A stretch of DNA of 64,000 bases from G963662605 sp963667005 (GCA_963667005.1 OY762937.1:62001-126000); one strand, 5' to 3'. Counted from the stretch's first letter, positions 26,733 to 33,932 are shown. Notes: generated by a model from the sequence alone, not told the origin. Numbers and translations are program-made.

Positions 26733-27030
26733 AGATTACTGTTGTGTTGTTTAAGATGGCGTTTCTTCGTATGTGGTTTGCACTTTTCAGCAATGTCTTT
26801 TTATTGACCTGCCTTCCGACAATGCTCTCAAGTTCGATTTTCATCTTGGCAAGGTCAAACAATGTATGTTCGGAGTTTTCTCTGAATGAAACAAGAAAAT
26901 CAATGTCGCTGTTTTCGTTGAAATCATCCCGCAATACAGAGCCGAATACCTGCATCTCAATAATTCCATGACGGGAACAAAAGTCTTTGATTTCCGGCGA
27001 AGAAATTATGTTTTTGCCTATTTGATTCAT
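26722..27030 (-). CDS. Minimal nucleotidyltransferase (MNT) of a MNT/HEPN-type module
   Basis: A 102-residue minimal nucleotidyltransferase. The active-site pattern is GSVLRDDF (Gly30-Ser31) followed by SDIDFLV with Asp42 and Asp44. In MNT/HEPN toxin-antitoxin pairs this protein is the antitoxin and adenylylates the HEPN RNase toxin. The C-terminus (NAILNNTTVIYAA) is the complete family type. AAGG lies upstream of the ATG. Its partner downstream is reduced to a remnant, so this is an orphan antitoxin. The module lies between two relic copies of the dnaE tail. Confidence 0.85.
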   Translation of the reverse strand: MNQIGKNIISSPEIKDFCSRHGIIEMQVFGSVLRDDFNENSDIDFLVSFRENSEHTLFDLAKMKIELESIVGRQVNKKTLLKSANHIRRNAILNNTTVIYAA

Positions 27031-27109
27031 GTACTACCTTGAACAAAATATTGTTAATTGTTTTGTGAAAATATAACAAATTGTAATGAATGGCAAACCC
27101 GGCAGTCAT

Positions 27110-27145
27110 CCTATATACGCCTTTCTGAGCTGGCCACGATAACCG
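27110..27145 (-). pseudogene. Relic copy C of the dnaE 3' end
   Basis: The 24 bases 27110-27133 are identical to 28468-28491 at the end of the C-terminal dnaE half, with weaker similarity for about ten further bases. On the minus strand they read QLRKAYIG followed by TGA, the same C-terminus as the intact ORF. The relic separates the HTH-nucleotidyltransferase module from the MNT module. Confidence 0.8.
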
Positions 27146-27178
27146 TGATTCCGACTTAATTCGAAGTTTTAGGATTAC

Positions 27179-27877
27179 TTATTGAGTATTCGTATCAATT
27201 TGTTTAATGTTTTCAATTTTCGTGTTAATTAAAGCGAGCCTTTCTGTTTGCTCTTCATATCCCAGATGGCAAAGGATAGCTTCTTGAAAATTACTCTGTT
27301 GCAACTTGCCGAATTCATTTATCAGATATGACCGCACATCATCCGGAGAGTTTTGAATCTCCTCAACAAGATTGGGTACATTGTCCAATATATACACAAT
27401 ATCTTCAAAATCCTGACTGGTTCTGGCATCATTCCCCCGATCGTGAAAAGCATTAAATTTCGTCGCCAAGAAATATGATATATGTAGTAATTGAATGGTT
27501 ACACCTTGAATTGTATATTTCTGAAGAGTGCCTAGTCCCTTTTCGAACCAAATATCGGTAGGTGCCCAACCGACGCTTTGCGTTGACATTATATCCACTA
27601 AGATATCTTTGTGTTGAAACCTGCACATAACCCCTTGTTCTGTTTCGGGGGAAAATCCCTTATGAGCTAATTGCTCTTGCAGTCGGACAAGTTTCGCGTA
27701 AGATGCGATTTCGAGAAATACGTCAATGTCTTTTGTCGGTCTTACGTCGCTTGAAGCTGGAACGTCGGCATACAAACCTACTACTGCCCCGCCTACATAC
27801 ACCATCTTTTCGTTAAGGTCTCCAAATGCCAGAGCTATTTCTCTTATTAAATTTTCATTCCCCTTTTTTGTGCTCAT
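27179..27877 (-). CDS. AbiEii-like nucleotidyltransferase
   Basis: A 232-residue nucleotidyltransferase-fold protein. The N-terminal VYVGGAVVGLYADVP (Gly29-Gly30) and RPTKDIDVFLE (Asp50, Asp52) form the metal-site signature seen in AbiEii/AbiGii-type toxins. A helical C-terminus with DFEDIVYIL follows. The ATG overlaps the stop of an upstream winged-helix gene (ATGA), so the pair is translationally coupled, as in AbiE-like type IV toxin-antitoxin systems. Which partner is toxic is not proven here. The module lies directly behind the C-terminal dnaE half and ends at a relic of the dnaE tail. Confidence 0.75.
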   Translation of the reverse strand: MSTKKGNENLIREIALAFGDLNEKMVYVGGAVVGLYADVPASSDVRPTKDIDVFLEIASYAKLVRLQEQLAHKGFSPETEQGVMCRFQHKDILVDIMSTQSVGWAPTDIWFEKGLGTLQKYTIQGVTIQLLHISYFLATKFNAFHDRGNDARTSQDFEDIVYILDNVPNLVEEIQNSPDDVRSYLINEFGKLQQSNFQEAILCHLGYEEQTERLALINTKIENIKQIDTNTQ

Positions 27878-28383
27878 TGTATTCTCTTTTTTAGTTCATT
27901 TATAGCAAGATTTTGCTCCCGAACCTTACCGACACGCAAAGCATCGGTTAAAGCCAATAATTCATACAAATCCTTATCACCGCTGCAGGCTTTTGGTACC
28001 GTGCGGTATAACGGCTCAATCGCTTGACCTCGTAATTTACCTTCGGCGTACGGCCATACATACACATCCCCGGCATTAATTAATTGTTTCAAAGGAGGAG
28101 CCGAATGCGCAGTAGGCATCCCGCGAACTAAAGCGCCCGGCTGCTGCGGAAATACATATTTAATCCCGTACATTAAAAACTCCAAAAGTGCGCTTTTCAT
28201 CAGGATTCTTTTATCCGCGCTTAATAAGCCTGCCTGCGCTGACCGGTTCAAGGCTTCACTTACTTCACTTTGACTTATCTTCAACGCATATGATAAATCC
28301 TTTGCAAGCCAATCCTTCGGGGAAACAGCGATTTTCAGTAATATCACTATGTCTTGGGGACGCATCCCGTTGTGTACTTTCAT
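27874..28383 (-). CDS. Winged-helix regulator paired with the nucleotidyltransferase
   Basis: A 169-residue protein with an N-terminal helix-turn-helix (RPQDIVILLKIAVSPKDWLA, LSYALKISQSEVSEALNRSA, AGLLSADKRILMKSALLEFL). A C-terminal part with HSAPPLKQLINAGDVYVWPY and GQAIEPLYRTVPKACSGDKD follows. It is probably the DNA-binding autoregulator, and possibly the antitoxin, of the coupled nucleotidyltransferase. AAGG precedes the ATG, and a perfect 33-bp palindrome ends 14 bases before the start codon, a likely operator. No sequence family name is certain. Confidence 0.7.
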   Translation of the reverse strand: MKVHNGMRPQDIVILLKIAVSPKDWLAKDLSYALKISQSEVSEALNRSAQAGLLSADKRILMKSALLEFLMYGIKYVFPQQPGALVRGMPTAHSAPPLKQLINAGDVYVWPYAEGKLRGQAIEPLYRTVPKACSGDKDLYELLALTDALRVGKVREQNLAINELKKRIQ

Positions 28384-28397
28384 ACTCTGACCTTTAT

Positions 28398-28430
28398 AAT
28401 TTGCAATTCGCGAATCGCGAATTGCAAATT
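28398..28430. promoter_or_regulatory. Perfect 33-bp palindrome, candidate operator
   Basis: Sixteen-base arms (AATTTGCAATTCGCGA and its exact complement) surround one central A. It lies between the dnaE-C stop and the winged-helix gene start on the minus strand. It could be the autoregulator's binding site, or serve as a transcription barrier after dnaE-C. There is no T-tract, so a terminator is less likely. Confidence 0.6.
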
Positions 28431-28463
28431 AGCGAAAAGAAAACTAATAATCAAACCGCAGCC

Positions 28464-30149
28464 CTACCCTATATACGCCTTTCTGAGCTGGTCGCGGTCG
28501 AGGGAGACGGCGAGATAGATTTCGTCTTCGTTGGCTTCTTTTTCAGGGTCGCCGAAGAAGTTGTTATCAGTGCGGTCCTTCTGGGTGATGGAGCGTGCGG
28601 TTTCAGTCGTGAGCACGGACAAATTTTCAACAACAATGTTATTGCCGGTGAGCGCGTCAACGCGTCCCGTTATGAAATACGGTCCCATGGATAACGTAAG
28701 TTCGGCAAATTTCTCATATGCCTTAGGAAAGATAACGGCTTCAAACGTTCCGGTTAAATCCTCCAGCGAGAGGAATTTCATGATCTCCCCTTTTGACGTT
28801 TTGATGCGTTTCGATGCCATGTACCAGCCGGTCATGTTGACGCGCCGGTTGTGATACTTCTTCATATCCGCCGCGTGGATAATACCTTTTGAGCGCATCT
28901 CCGGTGCGAAAAATCCCAACGGATGCTGTGATACCATGTAGCCGAATGATTCGTATTCGTACATACATTTCTTTTCCATGCTGAATTCCTCTTTCGTTAT
29001 TGCATCGCGTTCGAGTTTTAATGATTCGTTTGCAAAGAGGTCGTATGTACCGCTTTCCAGCGTAGTGCGATGCTTCATGTAAATATCAAGCAGGCGCAGC
29101 AATGTGGGACGCGTCTGTTTCAATCCATCCATCGCGCCGCACACGATAAGTGATTTCGTCTGCTCATATCCCGAACGCGTGCGTGCAAGAAAATCGGCAA
29201 GCGACGTATAGCGTCCGTGCTTTTCGCGCTCGGAAATAATGGCAGAGGCGTAGTCGCTCCCGATATTTTTTATTGCCATGAGTCCGATGCGGATTTTTTT
29301 ATCAATACCCGTATAGGCGTAACTACTCGCGTTGATTGACGGTAATAAAACTCTAATACCTAACCGCTGTGCTTCGCTTATATACACGGCAGGTGAATAA
29401 TATCCGCCCTGATTGGTCAGTACCGCCGCAATGAACTCTGCCGGATAGTGCGCTTTGAGATACGCGACCTGAAAAGAAAGCAATGCAAACGATGCACTGT
29501 GTGCTTTGCAGAACGCGTATCCCGCGAAACTTTCTATCTGTTTCCATAATTCATGCGCGACTTCATCAGAATATTTTTTCTCCGCACAGCAGGCAAAGAA
29601 TTTATCTTCAATAAGTGCCATCGCTTTGTGCGAGCGCATTTTGCCGCTCATTGCGCGGCGCAAAAAGTCTGCTTCTTCAAGCGACAGTCCGACAACGTGA
29701 TGTGCAATTTTAATAACATCTTCCTGATACACCATAACGCCGTATGTTTCACCAAGGTATGTTTCCATTTCGGGAATGAGATACTTGCGCCGCGAAGGAT
29801 CTTTGTGACGTTCGATAAATTCTTTCATCATGCCGCTTTCGGCAACGCCGGGACGGATGATAGAAGATACCGCGGTAAGCATTTCAAACGTGTGGCAGTC
29901 GGTACGGACAAGCAGCGAGCGCATGCCGGGACTCTCAATGTAAAAACATCCGATAGTTTTACCCGTACGGATAAGCTCCTGCGTGGCGGGGTCCTCAAAT
30001 ACCTCGCGGTAGTCGAATATATTGAAGCCCGTCTCCTGAATAACACGGGGAACGGCATCAAATAGCTGGTACAGCTTCCGTCCTTCGGGAAGCTGATATT
30101 CCGACATATCCTGAATAATTGTGTTGCTTAAATCGAGATTTTTCATCAT
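28464..30149 (-). CDS. dnaE: DNA polymerase III alpha, error-prone type: C-terminal half (fingers, HhH, OB)
   Basis: A 561-residue ORF equal to the C-terminal half of a DnaE2/ImuC-like polymerase. It starts shortly after where the palm domain would end: DPATQELIRTGKTIGCFYIE, IRPGVAESGMMKEFIERH and the finger block QIESFAGYAFCKAHSASFA. The helix-hairpin-helix region (AIKNIGSDYASAI) and the OB fold (VNMTGWYMASKRIKTSKGEI) follow. It has no catalytic Asp, so it cannot polymerise alone. The first 45 or so residues have no intein C-fragment signature (no terminal His-Asn with following Cys/Ser). A SGTYDLFA segment sits where the beta-clamp motif usually is but lacks its Gln. The N-terminal half is at 32237-33901 on the other strand. 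Confidence 0.88.
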   Translation of the reverse strand: MMKNLDLSNTIIQDMSEYQLPEGRKLYQLFDAVPRVIQETGFNIFDYREVFEDPATQELIRTGKTIGCFYIESPGMRSLLVRTDCHTFEMLTAVSSIIRPGVAESGMMKEFIERHKDPSRRKYLIPEMETYLGETYGVMVYQEDVIKIAHHVVGLSLEEADFLRRAMSGKMRSHKAMALIEDKFFACCAEKKYSDEVAHELWKQIESFAGYAFCKAHSASFALLSFQVAYLKAHYPAEFIAAVLTNQGGYYSPAVYISEAQRLGIRVLLPSINASSYAYTGIDKKIRIGLMAIKNIGSDYASAIISEREKHGRYTSLADFLARTRSGYEQTKSLIVCGAMDGLKQTRPTLLRLLDIYMKHRTTLESGTYDLFANESLKLERDAITKEEFSMEKKCMYEYESFGYMVSQHPLGFFAPEMRSKGIIHAADMKKYHNRRVNMTGWYMASKRIKTSKGEIMKFLSLEDLTGTFEAVIFPKAYEKFAELTLSMGPYFITGRVDALTGNNIVVENLSVLTTETARSITQKDRTDNNFFGDPEKEANEDEIYLAVSLDRDQLRKAYIG

Positions 30150-30445
30150 ATTTAAATAGTGAACATTTGCACACTATATTAATATTTTAAAGACCAAAAC
30201 GCAACAGAAAAAGCAGGAATTAACCGCAGAAGAAATTGACCGCAAAGACGCAAAGAGCGCAAAGTATATTTTTTGTCCGTTGCTAACGTAGATTAATCAT
30301 GGTTGTGCTTTTACGACTAATTGTTTCTGGGTTTTATAAAAAAAGCTTGGCGCCGTGCCCACCGGCAGGCGTGGTCTCTGCGCCTTTGCGGTTAAAATGT
30401 TCGTTTTTGCGACTTTTCGGCCATTAAGAAAAGTACATCAGCTAT
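30150..30445. repeat. Spacer between dnaE-C and dinB with an inverted CGCAAAG repeat element
   Basis: TTAACCGCA (30220-30228) and TGCGGTTAA (30387-30395) bound a 176-bp element whose inner arms are GACGCAAAGAGCGCAAAG and TCTCTGCGCCTTTGCGG. This is the same repeat class as at 325-453. A short GC-rich insert (CACCGGCAGGCGTG) sits in the right arm. At the left edge, TGAACATT (30160-30167) is the inverted partner of AATGTTCA at 33900-33907. The divergent promoters of dnaE-C and dinB must also be here. Confidence 0.6.
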
Positions 30446-31609
30446 ATGAGGACGTTATTTCATTTGGATATGGACGCGTTTTTTGTTTCGGTCGAGCGGA
30501 TTCTTGATCCCTCGCTGGAAGGAAAACCCGTTATTGTAGGCGGCGACCCGCACGGACGCGGCGTTGTAGCGGCATGCAGTTATGAAGCCCGGAAGTTCGG
30601 GCTGCACTCCGCTATGCCCATACGCAACGCTTTCCGGTTATGTCCCCAGGGCGTGTACCTGCACGGACATTTTCAGGAGTACGTCCGCTACTCCAACGAG
30701 GTAAAACTGTATCTTGAAAAAACGCTGCCCGTGGTACAGCAAGCATCAATAGATGAATTTTATTTTGACTTCACGGGATGCGAAAAGATATACGGGGCTC
30801 CCGATGTTTTTGCAAAACGTTTGCAGGCAGAGATAAAACAAAAGTGGAATCTTCCCTGCTCTATGGGCATCGCGTCGAATAAGACGATTGCAAAGATTGC
30901 ATCGGATTTCAAAAAACCGTTCGGCATTACATACGTCCCGCACGGCAAGGAAAAGGAATTCCTCGGCCCGTTATCTATTGACCGCATTCCGGGTGTCGGT
31001 AAAAAGACTTCGCTCGTTTTGCACGACCGCGGTTTTAAACTCATCTCCGACCTTGCGAAAGCATCGCCGGAATATCTGGCGACCATACTCGGCAAGTTCG
31101 GTAACGAGCTGTGGGAAAAAGCAAATGGGCACGGTAACGATGTTATTCATACGGAACATGAGCGCAAAAGCATCTCGAAGGAAACAACATTCCACGAGGA
31201 TATTGTCGGGGTAAAGGAAATTGAAGATCATTTGTTTTCTCTCGCAGCGAAAGTGGGACAGACACTTCGCAACGAAGAGATGGTGACATCAACGATTTCC
31301 ATTAAGCTCAGGTATGGTGATTTTACTACACTCACCCGGGCGCAGACGGTTCCGCATGTTACTGACGACGACAAAGTGATTTACGAAACGGCGGCAAAAC
31401 TTTTCCGCGCGGCATACACACGCCGCGTCGGGGTACGGTTAATCGGGATTCACCTCAGTAATTTGAGTCCCTATTACGAGCAACAATTTTTATTTGATGA
31501 CGAAGAGCAGACACGCAAGCGCATGCTGCGCGCGGTGATGAAGATACGGGATAAATATGGATTTGAGTCAATTGCAATCGGCAAAGCGAAGAAAGAAAGT
31601 CCTGAATAG
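30446..31609 (+). CDS. dinB: Y-family DNA polymerase IV
   Basis: Translesion polymerase of 387 residues. The Y-family palm motifs are FHLDMDAFFVSVE (Asp8, Asp10) and SIDEFYFDF (Asp103, Glu104). The CSMGIASNKTIAKIASDFKKP block and the helix-hairpin-helix IDRIPGVGKKTS are typical. The little-finger domain ends with QQFLFDDEE, a good beta-clamp binding motif (QxxLF). In Bacteroidota dinB is commonly followed by a second dnaE in an SOS mutagenesis cassette. Here the N-terminal dnaE half follows on the same strand, after 627 bases of repeats, and the C-terminal half is divergent. Confidence 0.95.
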   Translation: MRTLFHLDMDAFFVSVERILDPSLEGKPVIVGGDPHGRGVVAACSYEARKFGLHSAMPIRNAFRLCPQGVYLHGHFQEYVRYSNEVKLYLEKTLPVVQQASIDEFYFDFTGCEKIYGAPDVFAKRLQAEIKQKWNLPCSMGIASNKTIAKIASDFKKPFGITYVPHGKEKEFLGPLSIDRIPGVGKKTSLVLHDRGFKLISDLAKASPEYLATILGKFGNELWEKANGHGNDVIHTEHERKSISKETTFHEDIVGVKEIEDHLFSLAAKVGQTLRNEEMVTSTISIKLRYGDFTTLTRAQTVPHVTDDDKVIYETAAKLFRAAYTRRVGVRLIGIHLSNLSPYYEQQFLFDDEEQTRKRMLRAVMKIRDKYGFESIAIGKAKKESPE

Positions 31610-31650
31610 AACGCGGATGACACAGATGACGCGGATTTTCACGGATTATT
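31607..31650 (+). repeat. Dispersed CGGATGACAC/CACGGATT repeat
   Basis: TAGAACGCGGATGACACAG (from 31607, overlapping the dinB stop) and the following ACGCGGATTTTCACGGATT belong to the same family as 25564-25636, 32091-32120 and, inverted, 32159-32226. Confidence 0.6.
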
Positions 31651-31655
31651 TATAT

Positions 31656-31806
31656 AAAAAGCCCTCATCACCCCCGCCTGCTGACGCAGTCGGGCAGGTA
31701 ACCTCTTCTCCCAGAGGGAGAAGAGGAATATGAAAGCGAAAAGAGAAAAATGGGGTTTCCACCTCTCTCTCCCTCTGGGAGAGAGATTGAGAGTGAGGGC
31801 TTTTTT
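31656..31806. repeat. 151-bp palindromic element with two inner hairpins
   Basis: The outer arms AAAAAGCCCTCA (31656-31667) and TGAGGGCTTTTTT (31794-31806) enclose two perfect hairpins. These are CCTCTTCTCCC-AGA-GGGAGAAGAGG (31702-31726) and TCTCTCTCCC-TCT-GGGAGAGAGA (31764-31786). A GC-rich palindrome (31670-31699) is inserted in the left arm. The element is MITE-like and may also terminate dinB transcription. Confidence 0.7.
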
Positions 31807-31845
31807 ATTGTTAAGGTGAAAGCAAAGAAGGCTATATAATGTTCC

Positions 31846-32019
31846 GGCACCTCAAATGACTTGCGTTAAGAAAATTCACGAAGTGGAGCGTAAAAAAGAA
31901 ATGTTGTCTGAGCGAACGCAGTGAGCGAGTTCATTTCTTTTAGCGAAACGAAGAGAATTTTTAGCAAGTCATTTGCAGTGCCTGTTCTTTTGGTACTTTT
32001 CTTGCGCCAAGAAAAGTAC
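31846..32019. repeat. Two further palindromes: 137-bp imperfect and 27-bp perfect
   Basis: GGCAC...AAATGACTTGC (31846-31864) is complementary to GCAAGTCATTT...GTGCC (31964-31982). The partially complementary middle includes GAGCGAACGCAGTGAGCGAG. Directly after it, GTACTTTTCTTG-CGC-CAAGAAAAGTAC (31993-32019) is a perfect 12-bp hairpin. No gene is seen between 31610 and 32236. Confidence 0.65.
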
Positions 32020-32090
32020 AGAATATAATTTATAATGAAGAACGACGTATAATGAATGTTAGCGGAATACAAAAGGGAACCGGTGGGTAA

Positions 32091-32226
32091 GCACGGATTT
32101 TCACAGATTATTTTTTATAAGGCACTTTGTGAGACAGCTTCTGAAAAACTCTTCTCCAAATAATATCCGTGGTGATCTGTGTTATCCGTGTCATCCTCCG
32201 CAGGACGCTGTGCGGCGTTCTATTCC
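32091..32226. repeat. Inverted pair of the dispersed CACGGATTTTCAC repeat
   Basis: CACGGATTTTCACAGATTATT (left, 32091-32112) and, inverted, the ATCCGTGGTGATCTGTG / GTTATCCGTGTCATCC / CGGCGTTCTA string (32159-32226). The right copy contains a small palindrome CCGCAGGACGCTGTGCGG. Any promoter of dnaE-N must lie within or between these. Confidence 0.55.
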
Positions 32227-32236
32227 TGGTTTTTAG

Positions 32237-33901
32237 ATGGTTTCTTTACACGCACATACAAATTACTCCCTGCTCGAGGGCACGATCCGCATCGAGGACC
32301 TTGTCACCTTTGCAAAGCGCGCGGGCAGTTTCTACGCCGCCATCACGGATACCAACGCGATGTACGGATGGATACGTTTTATCCGCGCCTGCAACGAGCA
32401 GAATATAAAACCACTGCTGGGGGCGTATATTGACGACCCCGGCGACAAAAAATTGAATACCGTTCTTATCGCCAAGAACGACCGCGGCTATGCGCAGCTA
32501 TGCAGAATCATAACATCCCGCAAATTGAACGATAAGTTCAATCTTGCCCGGTTGTTCGATGATCCGCTTGACGATATCTATGTTATCACCTCTTCGCTTG
32601 AACTGCTGCATGAAATGAAGGAAGAAGCACGGCAGCGCAGTAACGTGTTTGTGGGACTCTCCGTCACCGCGAAGACAAAATCGCACTCGCGCGTGTTGTT
32701 CGAATACGCGAAACAGAATCATCTTAATATCACAGCCGTTCATCCCGCGTATTTCAAAAATCCGAATGATCATCAATTATGTAAAGTCGTTCACGCAATA
32801 CGGCACAACACCACGCTTGCCAATTTATCAGAAGATGATGCGCCTGATGCAGAGTATTATTTAAAGACTCCCGATGAATTTGCAAAAACATGGCGTGGAC
32901 TGCCGGAAGCAATTTGGAATGCCGACAAGATAGCGCAGTCGTGTAATGTTGACCCGCACGTCGGTGAATATAAATTTCCGTCGTTTCCCCTGCCGCCGGG
33001 TGAGAGTCCGTTTTCGTTTTTATGGAAACTTGCTTTTGAGGGACTTTCGCGCCGGTATCAGCCGATAACCGATCAGGCTATCAAGCGCCTGCAATATGAA
33101 TTAGAAGTCATAGACGAACTTGGTTACAGCGACTACTTTCTTATTGTGTGGGATGTTATCAGAGAGGCGAAACAGCGCGGCATGCTGCACATCGGACGCG
33201 GTTCGGCGGCAAATAGTCTGGTTTCCTACTGCCTCGGTTTTACGGAGATTGACCCGATTCTGCATAATTTATATTTCGAAAGATTTCTGAACAGGGGCAG
33301 GACATCACCGCCTGATGTTGACCTTGACTTTTCGTGGAAAGAACGCGACTCCATTATTAAATACATATTTGAAAAATACGGCTATGATAAAGTCGCTATG
33401 ATTTCAACAACCGTAACATTCCGCGCGCGTTCGGCATTCCGGGAAGTCGCAAAAGTATTCGGCATATCGGAATCGGAAATATCGAAGTATAGTAAATTCA
33501 TTCCGTGGACATCGGCGCATAACCTGCCGGGCATCGCGGAAAAATTCCCGGAAACAAAATCACTCCAATTGCAGGAAGAACCGTGGAAGACTATTGTTAA
33601 TATTGCGGCACAGCTCGCGGAGTATCCGAGGCATTTAAGCATCCATCCAAGCGGTATTATCATCACACGCTCGCGCATCACCGATTACGTGGCGCTTGAA
33701 TACGCAAAAAACAAAGGGCTGGGACTCATTATCACGCAGCCGGACATGTACAGCACTGAAGATTTGGGATTGATAAAAATTGATATGCTCAGCCAGCGCT
33801 CACTCGGCGTCCTCAAACTCGCCATGAACGAAATCAACCGGCACTTTGTACCGAATGAACCAAATCCACCGGGGGCTATGATTCTTAAGCTTGGAGGATA
33901 A
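32237..33901 (+). CDS. dnaE: DNA polymerase III alpha, error-prone type: N-terminal half (PHP and palm)
   Basis: A 554-residue ORF equal to the N-terminal half of a DnaE2/ImuC-like polymerase. The PHP domain begins SLHAHTNYSLLEG but has TDTNAMYG in place of the TDH metal motif, so its exonuclease is probably inactive. The palm carries GRGSAANSLVSYCLGFTEID, the PDVDLDF motif (Asp362, Asp364, equivalent to E. coli 401/403) and GLIKIDMLSQRSLGVL (Asp516, equivalent to 555). It then stops after a short unmatched tail (EPNPPGAMILKLGG) and has no intein N-fragment. The catalytic triad is thus complete, but the fingers are missing and are encoded at 28464-30149 on the opposite strand. No ribosome-binding site is obvious before the ATG. 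Confidence 0.88.
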   Translation: MVSLHAHTNYSLLEGTIRIEDLVTFAKRAGSFYAAITDTNAMYGWIRFIRACNEQNIKPLLGAYIDDPGDKKLNTVLIAKNDRGYAQLCRIITSRKLNDKFNLARLFDDPLDDIYVITSSLELLHEMKEEARQRSNVFVGLSVTAKTKSHSRVLFEYAKQNHLNITAVHPAYFKNPNDHQLCKVVHAIRHNTTLANLSEDDAPDAEYYLKTPDEFAKTWRGLPEAIWNADKIAQSCNVDPHVGEYKFPSFPLPPGESPFSFLWKLAFEGLSRRYQPITDQAIKRLQYELEVIDELGYSDYFLIVWDVIREAKQRGMLHIGRGSAANSLVSYCLGFTEIDPILHNLYFERFLNRGRTSPPDVDLDFSWKERDSIIKYIFEKYGYDKVAMISTTVTFRARSAFREVAKVFGISESEISKYSKFIPWTSAHNLPGIAEKFPETKSLQLQEEPWKTIVNIAAQLAEYPRHLSIHPSGIIITRSRITDYVALEYAKNKGLGLIITQPDMYSTEDLGLIKIDMLSQRSLGVLKLAMNEINRHFVPNEPNPPGAMILKLGG

Positions 33902-33932
33902 TGTTCATATTTTCAAATAGCAATTGAAAACA

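Noticed and set aside
27031..27109. AT-rich inverted stretches upstream of the MNT gene as an operator
   Set aside because: Only short imperfect arms are present, not better than expected for such AT-rich sequence.
29506..30065. Forward frame of 170 codons opposite dnaE-C
   Set aside because: It is a shadow of the conserved finger domain on the other strand, with an unlikely Phe/His/Cys-rich composition.
28464..33901. Split-intein explanation for the two dnaE halves
   Set aside because: The N half ends about 30 residues after the palm with no Cys-led intein N-fragment, and the C half has no His-Asn-Cys junction near its start.
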